Part shown: positions 1 to 6,906 of the stretch, in pieces
Position numbering within the stretch: position 1 is the first letter of the stretch
Layout: each line of letters opens with the position of its first letter
Source: a virus
DNA: 56,041 nt
Direction: 5' to 3' (one strand)
IMG/VR virus record: IMGVR_UViG_3300030099_003216
Coordinates: 1-56,041 of that record
Position numbers and translations under genes: made by a program
Notes under the pieces: model-generated
Seen by the model: only the letters and a program-made list of their open reading frames with translations
The model's database searches: none
What the model was told of the DNA's origin: nothing

Positions 1-58
1 GAATTGTTTCTAATAGTTGCTAATATTGTCAAATTGAAAACACTTAAAACAAATACAT

Positions 59-1099
59 ATGTGCGTTATTATTATCAAGAACAACAACAACAAGATTCCT
101 AACAAGACCTTACAAAAATCATCAGTAGTAAATCCTCATGGTTTGGGTATCGTTTGGTTAGACACTTACAAGATAGAATATACAGATAGTAAAAATTATT
201 CTAGGCTTGACACCAACAGACCTTTCATTGCTCACTTTAGATATGCAACAGTAGGTAAGGTTGGTTTATCTAATACCCATCCTTTCAGATGTGGTAAGTC
301 TCACGAGTATCTTATGATGAATGGTACTATTCGTACTCTAGGTAATGACAGAGAGTGCGACACAAAAGTCTTAGCTAACAAGATATCTAAGAAAGACCGT
401 AACGAGTGGAAGAATGTATTATCTCAATACTCTTGTCGATTCGTCAGCGTTAATACAAAGCGTAAACAATATCAGATATACAACAAAGATTTATTTACTA
501 AGGTTGATGGTGTTTGGTATTCCAAGACAAACGTATTACCAAGCGTTTACGTTGGTGTGTACGGTACTCTTAAGCGTGGGCATGGTAATCACAGGTTACT
601 CATGTCTAGCACGTTTATTGGTAAGGGTAACACAAATGACAGGTATCCATTAACAATAAGTAGCTTACCTTATCTACACAAACAAAAAAATGTTGGTCAC
701 AATGTGGAAGTAGAAGTTTACAAGGTTGACCATCCTACGTTAGAACAGCTAGACAGATTAGAGGGGCATCCTCATTTTTACAGGCGTGAGGTTATACAAA
801 TCAAAATGAATAGCGGTAGGCTGTTGAGTGCGTGGGTTTACTTTGTGCAAAGTAGAAGTCACAAGAACGAAAAACTATACAAGCGATATGGTGGACATGA
901 AGACACTTATAACATATCTACCGTATCAGACCATCGTAAATGGTGTGAATATTTACAAGACGATATCTATTGTCCTAATTGTGATGGTGTTCTTACCTAC
1001 AATAACAATGGAGTTTATCATTGTGATGGTTGTATGGATACTATTGCAGACACTTACTATGAAGAAGATATTAGGGGCTTTAACAATCCCCTATTTTAA
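59..1099 (+). CDS. Class II glutamine amidotransferase fused to a GGCT/AIG2-like cyclotransferase and a zinc ribbon
   Basis: 346 aa with three domains. Residues 2-160 look like a class II (Ntn) glutamine amidotransferase: Cys2 directly follows Met1 and would be the nucleophile after Met removal; HFRYATVG (59-66), NTHPF (72-76) and MNG (87-89) match the usual motifs. Residues 163-285 form a gamma-glutamylcyclotransferase/AIG2-like domain with YGTLKRG (168-174) and LDRLEG (231-236), whose Glu235 sits where the family's catalytic acid is expected. The C-terminus (about 306-328) has two CxxC pairs typical of a zinc ribbon. By family knowledge, the first domain hydrolyses glutamine amides and the second cyclises gamma-glutamyl amines; the substrate here is unknown. 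It is the first gene of the plus-strand unit. No amidoligase partner was recognised in the window. Domain calls are strong; the function is inference. Confidence 0.82.
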   Translation: MCVIIIKNNNNKIPNKTLQKSSVVNPHGLGIVWLDTYKIEYTDSKNYSRLDTNRPFIAHFRYATVGKVGLSNTHPFRCGKSHEYLMMNGTIRTLGNDRECDTKVLANKISKKDRNEWKNVLSQYSCRFVSVNTKRKQYQIYNKDLFTKVDGVWYSKTNVLPSVYVGVYGTLKRGHGNHRLLMSSTFIGKGNTNDRYPLTISSLPYLHKQKNVGHNVEVEVYKVDHPTLEQLDRLEGHPHFYRREVIQIKMNSGRLLSAWVYFVQSRSHKNEKLYKRYGGHEDTYNISTVSDHRKWCEYLQDDIYCPNCDGVLTYNNNGVYHCDGCMDTIADTYYEEDIRGFNNPLF

Positions 1100-1108
1100 T
1101 TTTAATTA

Positions 1109-1124
1109 AAACACTAAAACTATG
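1109..1124 (+). repeat. Start-site leader repeat, copy 1
   Basis: The sequence AAACACTAAAACTATG ends in the start codon of the gene at 1122. An identical 16-mer precedes the gene at 1331. It has the A-rich, non-Shine-Dalgarno look typical of Bacteroidota translation leaders. Confidence 0.6.
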
Positions 1125-1319
1125 ACAATTAGAAAACTTATTCAAGAACTTAAAAAAATTAAGGATAAAGATTCACAAATAAGAATTGCATTACCTTATT
1201 ATATTGACAAACAAATTGATTATGAAAATTTGTGGTTAACAAATAAAATAGACATCCATGAGAAAGGTACAGATGGTTACGAAGAACATGGAGAGATAGA
1301 TATTTATACAACAACTTAA
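1122..1319 (+). CDS. Small hypothetical protein
   Basis: 65 aa, not recognised. The N-terminus (TIRKLIQELKKIKDKD) looks helical and is followed by an acidic, aromatic C-terminal half. A leading helix before a short beta-rich segment is common in small phage proteins of unknown role. The start is fixed by the AAACACTAAAACT leader, and the gene lies 22 bp after the amidotransferase fusion, so the two are probably cotranscribed. Confidence 0.6.
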   Translation: MTIRKLIQELKKIKDKDSQIRIALPYYIDKQIDYENLWLTNKIDIHEKGTDGYEEHGEIDIYTTT

Positions 1320-1333
1320 ACACTAAAACTATG
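1318..1333 (+). repeat. Start-site leader repeat, copy 2
   Basis: A second exact copy of AAACACTAAAACTATG, overlapping the end of the preceding gene (1122-1319) and supplying the start codon at 1331. Recurrence at two consecutive genes suggests a translation-initiation leader rather than chance. Confidence 0.6.
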
Positions 1334-1564
1334 CAGAAAACAATTACGTTTCCGAGTGAACAAAAATGTAGCACAAAGAAACAATTTAGTAAATACCTAA
1401 ACTTTTATAAAGATGAAAGTTTTGATGTAACGGACACACCGAGATTACCTTACAAAAAAGAAAAATCGGTTTCGATTAGTGGAGACGTACAAGCCTTTAT
1501 TAATCTATTACAAATGGATGATGTTCAAAAAGCTAAAATAGTAAAGGAGGTAAGTAATGGATAA
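1331..1564 (+). CDS. Small hypothetical protein
   Basis: 77 aa, not recognised. It is lysine-rich in its first half and ends in a predicted helix (DVQAFINLLQMDDVQKAKIV). The start is supported by the repeated A-rich leader. Its last codons contain AAAGGAGG, which acts as the apparent ribosome-binding site of the next gene (1557), overlapping by 8 bp, so the two are probably translationally coupled. Confidence 0.6.
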   Translation: MQKTITFPSEQKCSTKKQFSKYLNFYKDESFDVTDTPRLPYKKEKSVSISGDVQAFINLLQMDDVQKAKIVKEVSNG

Positions 1565-1904
1565 CTACAAAAAACTTTTTGAATATAATAAAAATCTTCT
1601 TGACATAATAGAGATGCAAAATCCTAGAGCAGTACAAGAGGCTCTTGATTATCATGCTGAAGAAAAAAAAGAAAATGTTCAAGACGAATTATTAAAGGAA
1701 TGGGACGGCTCTTTAGTAAAAACTAAGGATGGCATGATATGTAAAGTTACTTACATAGATGTATTAGATGGTGCTTATGATTATAATTCCGATACTGTAG
1801 ATGATGAATCTGTAGAATGTGAATGTGAAGAGGATGACAATGTAACATTTTCACTAAAGTATGCTAAAGAAAATTTAGTAAGAAAGGGGGAAAGTGATGA
1901 GTGA
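1557..1904 (+). CDS. Acidic hypothetical protein
   Basis: 115 aa, not recognised. The N-terminal half is helical and charged; the middle (about 55-75) looks beta-rich; residues 75-100 are very acidic (runs of Asp and Glu with two Cys). Acidic early phage proteins are sometimes DNA mimics or host inhibitors, but nothing here proves that. The start ATG lies 6 nt after a textbook AAAGGAGG (1543-1550), unusual for a Bacteroidota phage. It overlaps the next start. Confidence 0.62.
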   Translation: MDNYKKLFEYNKNLLDIIEMQNPRAVQEALDYHAEEKKENVQDELLKEWDGSLVKTKDGMICKVTYIDVLDGAYDYNSDTVDDESVECECEEDDNVTFSLKYAKENLVRKGESDE

Positions 1905-2127
1905 TAAATTTAACACAGTACCTAATTCTGATTTCATGGAAGTAGTAGATGAAATAACCTCACAGTTAGTATATGAGAGTTTTGGAGAAGATGCTTATGA
2001 TGTTCCTCAAGATGACGATGATATCAATAAGTTAACAGAAGACGCACAAGATTTTTATAATACTAGATATGATGAGATTGAATCTTTACTTATAAGGTTT
2101 TTAAAACTTAAAATAACAGACAAATGA
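1897..2127 (+). CDS. Acidic hypothetical protein
   Basis: 76 aa from ATG 1897; a GTG codon directly upstream (1894) is a less likely start. The purine run AGAAAGGGGG (1881-1890) ends 6 nt before the ATG. The protein is acidic with an Asp run (QDDDDIN), no cysteines and probably mostly helical. No family recognised. It overlaps both neighbours, as expected for an early operon. Confidence 0.6.
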   Translation: MSDKFNTVPNSDFMEVVDEITSQLVYESFGEDAYDVPQDDDDINKLTEDAQDFYNTRYDEIESLLIRFLKLKITDK

Positions 2128-2282
2128 AAAAGTTACACGAATTAAATTATGATGAGTTAAAAGAGTTGTTAGATGCTAAAAAACAACAACAACTAGCAAT
2201 AGGGTTTGGAACTAAAGATATTTGGTATATGCAAATGATAGAGGAAGAACTAAATAAAAGAGAGGGGGTTGATTATGAGTAA
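2124..2282 (+). CDS. Small hypothetical protein (helical)
   Basis: 52 aa, read directly from the sequence: ATG at 2124 overlaps the previous stop as ATGA, and the frame stays open to TAA at 2280-2282. The composition (LNYDELKELLDAKKQQQ, then a helix ending MIEEELNKRE) suggests two amphipathic helices. Its last codons carry AGAGGGGG, the apparent ribosome-binding site of the next gene, which overlaps by 8 bp. Function unknown. Confidence 0.6.
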   Translation: MKKLHELNYDELKELLDAKKQQQLAIGFGTKDIWYMQMIEEELNKREGVDYE

Positions 2283-2469
2283 GGACATTACAGAATACCT
2301 AGATGATTATTGCTATGAAGTTTATGGACACAAAGATTGGTTTTTTATAGATACAGAGCCTAAGTGGGTTATTGATAAACTTATAAAAAGTGGTACAATA
2401 GAATTACATAATCATAATATAGCAATATACATTAAAGATAGAAAGGGGGTTAGATATGGTAATAACTGA
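2275..2469 (+). CDS. Small hypothetical protein
   Basis: 64 aa from ATG 2275; an upstream in-frame TTG (2269) is rejected because AGAGGGGG (2261-2268) ends 6 nt before the ATG. The sequence is aromatic and acidic at the N-terminus (ITEYLDDYCYEVYGHKDWFF). The C-terminal half (IDKLIKSGTIELHNHNIAIYIKD) resembles the beta wing of a winged-helix fold, but too weakly to call. Its 3' end carries the purine leader of the next gene. Confidence 0.6.
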   Translation: MSKDITEYLDDYCYEVYGHKDWFFIDTEPKWVIDKLIKSGTIELHNHNIAIYIKDRKGVRYGNN

Positions 2470-2692
2470 TAAAGAGTGGAAAGCTAAAAAGTTTTTAGAA
2501 AAAAAAGGGTGGCAAACTTTTAATCTTTGGCACGTTGAGGATGTACTTGAAAGGTTTAATTGTTCTAAAGATACAGCTATGGAAATACTAATAGAATCTA
2601 TGGAAAGCGAATCAACTATGGAAGTTATACATGATAATATTTCTATAATAGCAGGAGAAGTTCATAGGCTTAAAGAAAAAACACATGAGTAA
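2456..2692 (+). CDS. Hypothetical protein, possible winged-helix/HTH
   Basis: 78 aa. The segment WHVEDVLERFNCSKDTAMEI has the spacing of a helix-turn-helix, followed by a helix and a short hydrophobic strand (IHDNISIIA), so a small winged-helix DNA-binding protein is possible. There is no clear family match. The start is preceded by GAAAGGGGG (2441-2449), ending 6 nt before ATG. It overlaps the previous gene by 14 bp and the next by 8 bp. Confidence 0.55.
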   Translation: MVITDKEWKAKKFLEKKGWQTFNLWHVEDVLERFNCSKDTAMEILIESMESESTMEVIHDNISIIAGEVHRLKEKTHE

Positions 2693-2894
2693 AATTAAAA
2701 TAAAAAAGTTAAAAGAAACTTACAAAGACTACGTTCTATTAGATGAAGTTGTAGAGTTTTCTATTGAAGAAGATGACAACAAATACTTGTGGGAGGGATA
2801 TTGTGATGAAATAGATGTAGATTGTAAAGAAGCTGATGAAATAGTGTTGTTGGTTGTGGGCTTTAAAAGTAATAAGTTGAAACTAAACGATTAA
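2685..2894 (+). CDS. Small acidic hypothetical protein
   Basis: 69 aa, not recognised. A basic N-terminus (SKIKIKKLKE) is followed by an acidic stretch and a hydrophobic strand (EIVLLVVGF) near the C-terminus, suggesting a small alpha/beta or beta-barrel protein. The start overlaps the previous stop. Unlike the four genes starting at 1557, 1897, 2275 and 2456, it lacks a purine-rich leader. Confidence 0.58.
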   Translation: MSKIKIKKLKETYKDYVLLDEVVEFSIEEDDNKYLWEGYCDEIDVDCKEADEIVLLVVGFKSNKLKLND

Positions 2895-2896
2895 TT

Positions 2897-3100
2897 ATGA
2901 AATACACACAAATAAATGATGTAGATAAGTATGGTTCTAATATCCTTAGACAATTTAAAATTAATTACAGAACTAGGATGTCACAACATGAGTATCATCC
3001 CGTTCTTTGTAAACATTCTATTAAGGTAATGAAAAAAGAACTTAAAGATTGTTTGGACTTTTTAGAGGTAGAAAAAAAATCAAAATTGTTTGTTGAATAG
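2897..3100 (+). CDS. Small hypothetical protein
   Basis: 67 aa, not recognised. The C-terminal half (SIKVMKKELKDCLDFLEVEKKSK) is a likely amphipathic helix. It is the last gene before the strong terminator at 3123-3150, so it closes the first early operon. Confidence 0.55.
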   Translation: MKYTQINDVDKYGSNILRQFKINYRTRMSQHEYHPVLCKHSIKVMKKELKDCLDFLEVEKKSKLFVE

Positions 3101-3122
3101 CAAACATTGTTTTATGTGTTTC

Positions 3123-3150
3123 GGGGGGACTTTTGTCCCCCCTTTTTTTT
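3123..3150 (+). terminator. Rho-independent terminator closing the first early operon
   Basis: A perfect 8-bp GC stem, GGGGGGAC (3123-3130) with GTCCCCCC (3135-3142), encloses a TTTT loop and is followed by eight T (3143-3150). This is among the strongest terminators in the window and separates the small early genes from the integrase. Confidence 0.93.
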
Positions 3151-3170
3151 AATGACCATACGACAGTATT

Positions 3171-3196
3171 ACAAACAATTATATCTAATTGTTTGT
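3171..3196. repeat. Perfect 11-bp inverted repeat upstream of the integrase
   Basis: ACAAACAATTA (3171-3181) and TAATTGTTTGT (3186-3196) are perfect inverted repeats around the spacer TATC. The site lies in the 206-bp gap between the terminator and the integrase. It could be an integrase arm or core site, a repressor operator, or an RNA hairpin; the sequence alone does not decide. No tRNA-like attachment core was seen beside it. Confidence 0.6.
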
Positions 3197-3268
3197 TATT
3201 GTAATTATTTATAAGTAAATTGTTAATCTATTTGAATTATTATTAATTTATATTAAACAAGCAATTTT

Positions 3269-3302
3269 GAGAGTGAAGTTTTCTTTGCTCTCATTTTTGT
3301 TT
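3269..3302 (+). terminator. Possible weak terminator/attenuator hairpin just before the integrase
   Basis: GAGAG (3269-3273) pairs with CTCTC (3288-3292), and the adjacent TGAA/TTTG extend the stem with two G-U and two A-U pairs. A T-rich stretch (ATTTTTGTTT, 3293-3302) follows, then the integrase start at 3307. It may limit read-through into the integrase or sit in its 5' leader. Confidence 0.35.
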
Positions 3303-3306
3303 ACAT

Positions 3307-4449
3307 ATGAAAAACACACTTAGCAACCTTTCGTTAAAAAACAAATACACTTTAAGTGATGCTATACAAAACTTTGTTACACAGAAATATCACGTAACAA
3401 AAGGAACACAAAGAGCAGACATTACAATAAAGTCTTATAAAACAATATCTAACATACTTTTAAAAACAATTCAAAAACATAAAGTAGATTATGATTTGTT
3501 ACAATTAAATCTAAATAAATATTTAGACGACCCAATCAAATCAAATGAAATCAAAAACAAATACAAAAAAATATCTGAGGTAATAAAAAGCGAATCACAA
3601 CACTTATCACACAACACTTTACAAAAAAGATTAAACATCTTAAAATATAGTTTGTACTCAGCTGAAAAAGATATGACAATAAAAACTTATGTAGTGCCGT
3701 TTGATATGAAATCCAAATCAACAAAGCGTCAAGTGATGAGTGCGTCAGCTTTCAAGACTACAATTAAAAATGCGTTTTTAGTATTGCGTCAGCAGGAAGG
3801 TGAAAAAATAAGAAGGAAGCAATGTCCTGCTTCAGGAAAATTTATCAAATCACCTGAACAAATAAGTCAGGCAGGAGATGTAAAAATGATGAAGCGAGGA
3901 GCGTTTGCTTTTCTTTTAGTGGCATTTACGAGTGCAAGAATTAAAGATGTTATGTCTTGGAGGTTTACTAAAAACATTAGTATTAACAAACATCATTATA
4001 TTCTTTCTTACAAACCCAACAAAACAAAACATACTGTTATTGATATACCCTTGCCACTACAACTAAACGGATACATAAATCATTTGATACGTAACAATGA
4101 CCATCCGATGAAAGATTATTTTTTAGATAATCTATCTTATACACATTTGTTAAAGTGCTTTAGGTGTTTTATTAAATCAATCCCCGAACTAAATCAAAAT
4201 GTTTCTGTACATAAAGACCTATCAAATGGGGAAGTGATTACTAAACAAAAAAAACTATATGAAATACTTACCTTTCATAATATACGTGCTACATTTATTA
4301 CGCAAATGGTTGAGAAAGGCATAGACCTAGAAACTATTATGAACTTTAGTGGACACACTAACATACAAACACTTTCACAGAAGTATACAAACATAAGCGA
4401 TGAACACAAAGGCAAAATGTATCAAAAATTTATGTCTGAAATCTTATAG
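3307..4449 (+). CDS. int: Tyrosine recombinase (phage integrase)
   Basis: 380 aa, a normal length for the family. The catalytic set is visible in order: Arg211 (TSARIKDVMSW), a probable beta-hairpin Lys around 239-241, His324 and Arg327 (FHNIRATF), His350 (SGHTN) and the nucleophile Tyr360 (KYTNI), 10 residues after His350 as expected. Residues 1-140 are the lysine-rich arm/core-binding part. The role would be site-specific integration and, with a directionality factor, excision. It stands alone between a terminator and the recombination genes. The 56-aa HTH protein at 6736-6906 is a candidate excisionase. Dimer resolution is an alternative role. Confidence 0.88.
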   Translation: MKNTLSNLSLKNKYTLSDAIQNFVTQKYHVTKGTQRADITIKSYKTISNILLKTIQKHKVDYDLLQLNLNKYLDDPIKSNEIKNKYKKISEVIKSESQHLSHNTLQKRLNILKYSLYSAEKDMTIKTYVVPFDMKSKSTKRQVMSASAFKTTIKNAFLVLRQQEGEKIRRKQCPASGKFIKSPEQISQAGDVKMMKRGAFAFLLVAFTSARIKDVMSWRFTKNISINKHHYILSYKPNKTKHTVIDIPLPLQLNGYINHLIRNNDHPMKDYFLDNLSYTHLLKCFRCFIKSIPELNQNVSVHKDLSNGEVITKQKKLYEILTFHNIRATFITQMVEKGIDLETIMNFSGHTNIQTLSQKYTNISDEHKGKMYQKFMSEIL

Positions 4450-4479
4450 CTTATTTTAAATAATTAATTTCTAATGCAA

Positions 4480-4487
4480 TAAATTTG
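4480..4487 (+). promoter_or_regulatory. Candidate -7 element (TAAATTTG)
   Basis: TAAATTTG matches the Bacteroidota -7 consensus TAnnTTTG, 31 bp before the ATG at 4519. No convincing -33 TTTG lies at the expected distance upstream, so this is only a partial promoter. It sits in a short AT-rich gap after the integrase that also holds two imperfect direct repeats of AATAAATnTTTTTATT type. Confidence 0.3.
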
Positions 4488-4518
4488 TTTTTATTATAAT
4501 AAATGTTTTTATTTGAGC

Positions 4519-4797
4519 ATGGATAAAGAAGTGATGGATTTTTTAAATAAAACAATACATAACGCCTTTATTCAACACAGTAAAAAAACAAACCACAAAA
4601 GAGAAAACCTTGAATCTTTATTACTGCTGAAACAACTTTTATCTTGTATCAGCAACTACAAAGATTTTTGTAACATAACAATAATGCAAAACAATATTAA
4701 TGTCTCTTTTATTGATAAAGAACATCAAGTTATTAACACAACGTTCAATATTAATAAAGAAGATATTAGTAAAAATGCAGATAAATCAAACAATTAG
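4519..4797 (+). CDS. Hypothetical protein
   Basis: 92 aa from ATG 4519 (an in-frame TTG lies at 4513). Not recognised. The first 55 residues look helical (VMDFLNKTIHNAFIQHSK; LESLLLLKQLL), followed by beta-type segments (ITIMQNNINVSFID). It is the first gene after the integrase and overlaps the next by 23 bp, so it probably heads the recombination/replication operon. Confidence 0.55.
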   Translation: MDKEVMDFLNKTIHNAFIQHSKKTNHKRENLESLLLLKQLLSCISNYKDFCNITIMQNNINVSFIDKEHQVINTTFNINKEDISKNADKSNN

Positions 4798-5050
4798 AAT
4801 TCATAATTGGAATATCAATCTTGAGTTTGATATTGTAACTGATAAAAATGTTATGTGTAAGTTTTCAGATATTAAAAAATATATATCTGATAAACGACCA
4901 GACTTGATAAAGAAATACTTAATCAAGTCAAAACTAAAGAAGAATGTAGATATAGAAAGAATTATAGCTTGGGATTCTTTAGTGACAGAATTAATTGAAT
5001 GCAACTTATTAAAACATATTATAAATGAAATTCGAGACAGTAAATATTAA
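4775..5050 (+). CDS. Hypothetical protein
   Basis: 91 aa. The ATG at 4775 is chosen because upstream in-frame starts lie deep inside the preceding gene. Not recognised. Beta-type segments at the N-terminus (IRIHNWNINLEFDIV) precede lysine-rich helices (IKKYLIKSKLKK) and a hydrophobic helix (DSLVTELIECNLLKHIINEI). It overlaps both neighbours and directly precedes the candidate annealing protein. Confidence 0.55.
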   Translation: MQINQTIRIHNWNINLEFDIVTDKNVMCKFSDIKKYISDKRPDLIKKYLIKSKLKKNVDIERIIAWDSLVTELIECNLLKHIINEIRDSKY

Positions 5051-5432
5051 AGGAACGCCATACGTGATGGCAAAAGAAAGAATTAAGTATTTCAGAACCA
5101 CTCCTATTTTTAAAGGTTGGTCTTTGAAAACAGAAATGATTTATCATACAGATGAAAAGGTGATATTTAAAACAGAGGCTTACGACACAAAAGGAACATT
5201 AAGAGCAACGGGTCATGCCTTTGAATTAAAAGGCTCATCTTTTATAAACAAGACGAGCTATATAGAAAATTGTGAGACATCTTCAGTATCAAGATGTTTA
5301 GCTTTATTAAACATAGGCATTGATGAAAGCGTTGCATCTTACGAAGAAGTAGCGAATGCAAAACTAAATCAGAATGGTCAAGCGAAACAAACGAACCCAC
5401 TCCAAACAATCTCTCAAAACACTGTATCTTGA
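5025..5432 (+). CDS. Putative single-strand annealing / recombination protein
   Basis: 135 aa. The central motif IENCETSSVSRCLALL followed by VASYEEV resembles a phage protein family with an ENCETSAvGRALA signature, often found next to phage exonucleases and likened to Rad52/Erf-type annealing proteins. The N-terminal part (TEMIYHTDEKVIFKTEAYD) fits the beta-sheet of that fold. Context supports the role: an HNH nuclease and a YqaJ exonuclease follow at once, the usual two-component recombination layout. It would anneal single-stranded DNA during recombination-dependent replication or repair. The annealing function is inference. Confidence 0.5.
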   Translation: MKFETVNIKGTPYVMAKERIKYFRTTPIFKGWSLKTEMIYHTDEKVIFKTEAYDTKGTLRATGHAFELKGSSFINKTSYIENCETSSVSRCLALLNIGIDESVASYEEVANAKLNQNGQAKQTNPLQTISQNTVS

Positions 5433-5682
5433 AATTTGGAATGAAAGACAACATAATTGTACGGTTTGTAAAAAGTATCTTTGGAATGAGCCAAAAGCAC
5501 AGTTCTTCGCACACATACTATCCAAAGGAGCGTATCCAAGCTACAAATTCAAGAAAGAAAACATCACTATTCTTTGTTACGATTGCCATTATCGTTTTGA
5601 CTTTGGGAGCAGTAAGGATGACAAAAGATTTAAATGGTTACACAAAGAAAAAGAGAGGCTCAAAAGAAAATATTACGAATGA
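5374..5682 (+). CDS. HNH endonuclease / NinG-like protein
   Basis: 102 aa. The HNH zinc-finger signature is visible: Cys29-x2-Cys32, His47, Asn63 (ENITILC), Cys68, then CDCH-like CYDCH (68-72). The N-terminus (KQSLKTLYLEIW) resembles NinG/Rap-type recombination nucleases. It overlaps the annealing protein by 59 bp in another frame and ends in ATGA with the YqaJ gene. The likely activity is a metal-dependent endonuclease acting on recombination intermediates; a homing-type HNH is less likely given the conserved recombination setting. Confidence 0.7.
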   Translation: MVKRNKRTHSKQSLKTLYLEIWNERQHNCTVCKKYLWNEPKAQFFAHILSKGAYPSYKFKKENITILCYDCHYRFDFGSSKDDKRFKWLHKEKERLKRKYYE

Positions 5683-6734
5683 AGAAGTACGAGATTGACA
5701 ATTATACACTTTACCCTTACTCACATTTGTCTTATGAGGAATGGTTAGAGATAAGGAGTAGTTTTGGTTTAGCGTTAGGGGGTAGTGATATTAGCGTAGT
5801 AATGGGGGTTAATAAATATTCTACCCTAGCTGAACTCTTTGACCAAAAACTTGGACTATCCAATCCCCCAAACTTACAGGGAAACAAATCTGTTTTTTGG
5901 GGCAACGCATTAGAAGATGTTGTTCTTGAAAAATCACAATACCTTGATATAGACCATAAAGATTCTTATTTAGATAATTCAGCACACGAAAGAAAGATGC
6001 GAAATCATGTCCCTTTTAATTATACTATACAAAATGACAACTTACATTGGTTATTTGCAAACGTAGACGGTTTATGGGTTGATGACAATGAAAAAACAAT
6101 AGAGTCTAATTTAAAAAAAGGTAAACTACCTAACCCTAAAGCAATTATAGAAATCAAAACCATGAATAGAAATGTGTTTGATATGTGGGAAAACGGTATG
6201 CCAATAGGATACCTGTATCAGGTTCTTAGTTACCTGACACAGTATACCTTTATGAATGAAGAGATAGAAGGATACATTTTTTCTTTGGTAGCAGGTATAG
6301 AATTACATGGTTACAGAATTAGATATGACGATGAAGTCATAAATGAAATGTTAGAGCGTTCAAGAGAGTTTTATGAGCTGTTACTTATGGGTCAAGACAT
6401 AATACAAAACTCTTCAAATCCAGAACAAATGGAGCTTGGGTTACACGACATTAGACCAGAAGCTGATGGCTCACTAAGATATCAAGAATATATGAACAAA
6501 AAATATTTAGAGAGATTAGACATCTCCAATATAGCAGAGGGAGACGATGCTATACAAGAAATTGCTGAAAAGTATGCAGAGCAAAATGCTTTCATAAAAG
6601 AAGCAAATAAACACAAACGACTATATGGGAATCAAATTAGAGAAACTCTAGCTAAGATGAACGTAGGTCAAATTAATCTTCCGAAAGGGGGATATGTTAA
6701 ATACAATAACAAATTAATTATAAAAGTTAAATAA
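5679..6734 (+). CDS. YqaJ-type viral exonuclease/recombinase
   Basis: 351 aa from ATG 5679, which overlaps the HNH stop as ATGA; an upstream in-frame ATG (5634) would give 15 extra residues buried in the HNH gene. Family motifs: GGSDISVVMGVNKYST (34-49), GNALED (75-80, Glu79), NVDG (128-131, Asp130), EIKT (158-161, the ExK pair) and YQVLSYL (180-186, Gln181). This is the PD-(D/E)XK fold of lambda-exo-like enzymes that resect one strand of double-stranded ends to load an annealing protein. The C-terminal third is helical and may contact that partner. Confidence 0.83.
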   Translation: MKKYEIDNYTLYPYSHLSYEEWLEIRSSFGLALGGSDISVVMGVNKYSTLAELFDQKLGLSNPPNLQGNKSVFWGNALEDVVLEKSQYLDIDHKDSYLDNSAHERKMRNHVPFNYTIQNDNLHWLFANVDGLWVDDNEKTIESNLKKGKLPNPKAIIEIKTMNRNVFDMWENGMPIGYLYQVLSYLTQYTFMNEEIEGYIFSLVAGIELHGYRIRYDDEVINEMLERSREFYELLLMGQDIIQNSSNPEQMELGLHDIRPEADGSLRYQEYMNKKYLERLDISNIAEGDDAIQEIAEKYAEQNAFIKEANKHKRLYGNQIRETLAKMNVGQINLPKGGYVKYNNKLIIKVK

Positions 6735-6735
6735 C

Positions 6736-6906
6736 ATGGAAAAATTAATTTACAAACATGATGAACTTTGTGAATCTTTAGGACTTTCTAAATACCAACT
6801 TGGTCAATATAGAAAAGACGGTAAGATTCAAGCCATTGAAAATAGACGACCACTTATGTTTAAAAAAGATGAAGTTGAACGCTTTATAAGAGAAGAATTG
6901 TCGTGA
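6736..6906 (+). CDS. Small HTH protein, excisionase/MerR-like
   Basis: 56 aa, read directly from the sequence: ATG 6736, stop TGA 6904-6906. The order LCESLGLSKYQLGQYRKDGKI, then MFKKDEVERFI, is the classic HTH_17/excisionase layout: a helix-turn-helix choosing a DNA site, a short wing, and a closing helix. Such proteins act as recombination directionality factors or small regulators. With an integrase 2.3 kb away, an excisionase role is plausible but unproven. The stop overlaps the next start (GTGA). Confidence 0.62.
   Translation: MEKLIYKHDELCESLGLSKYQLGQYRKDGKIQAIENRRPLMFKKDEVERFIREELS

Noticed and set aside
1-58. Promoter for the plus-strand unit
   Set aside because: TAATATTG at 22-29 is one mismatch from TAnnTTTG but no spaced -33 box fits; the true promoter may lie across the window end if the molecule is circular.
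3151-3306. Possible attP core with a tRNA-like 3' end
   Set aside because: No TTCRANNC-type or other tRNA fragment was seen here or after the integrase; only the dyad at 3171-3196 is reported.
5242-5514. A 90-codon frame on the minus strand across the annealing and HNH genes
   Set aside because: It is antisense to two well-supported overlapping genes and has no recognisable features.
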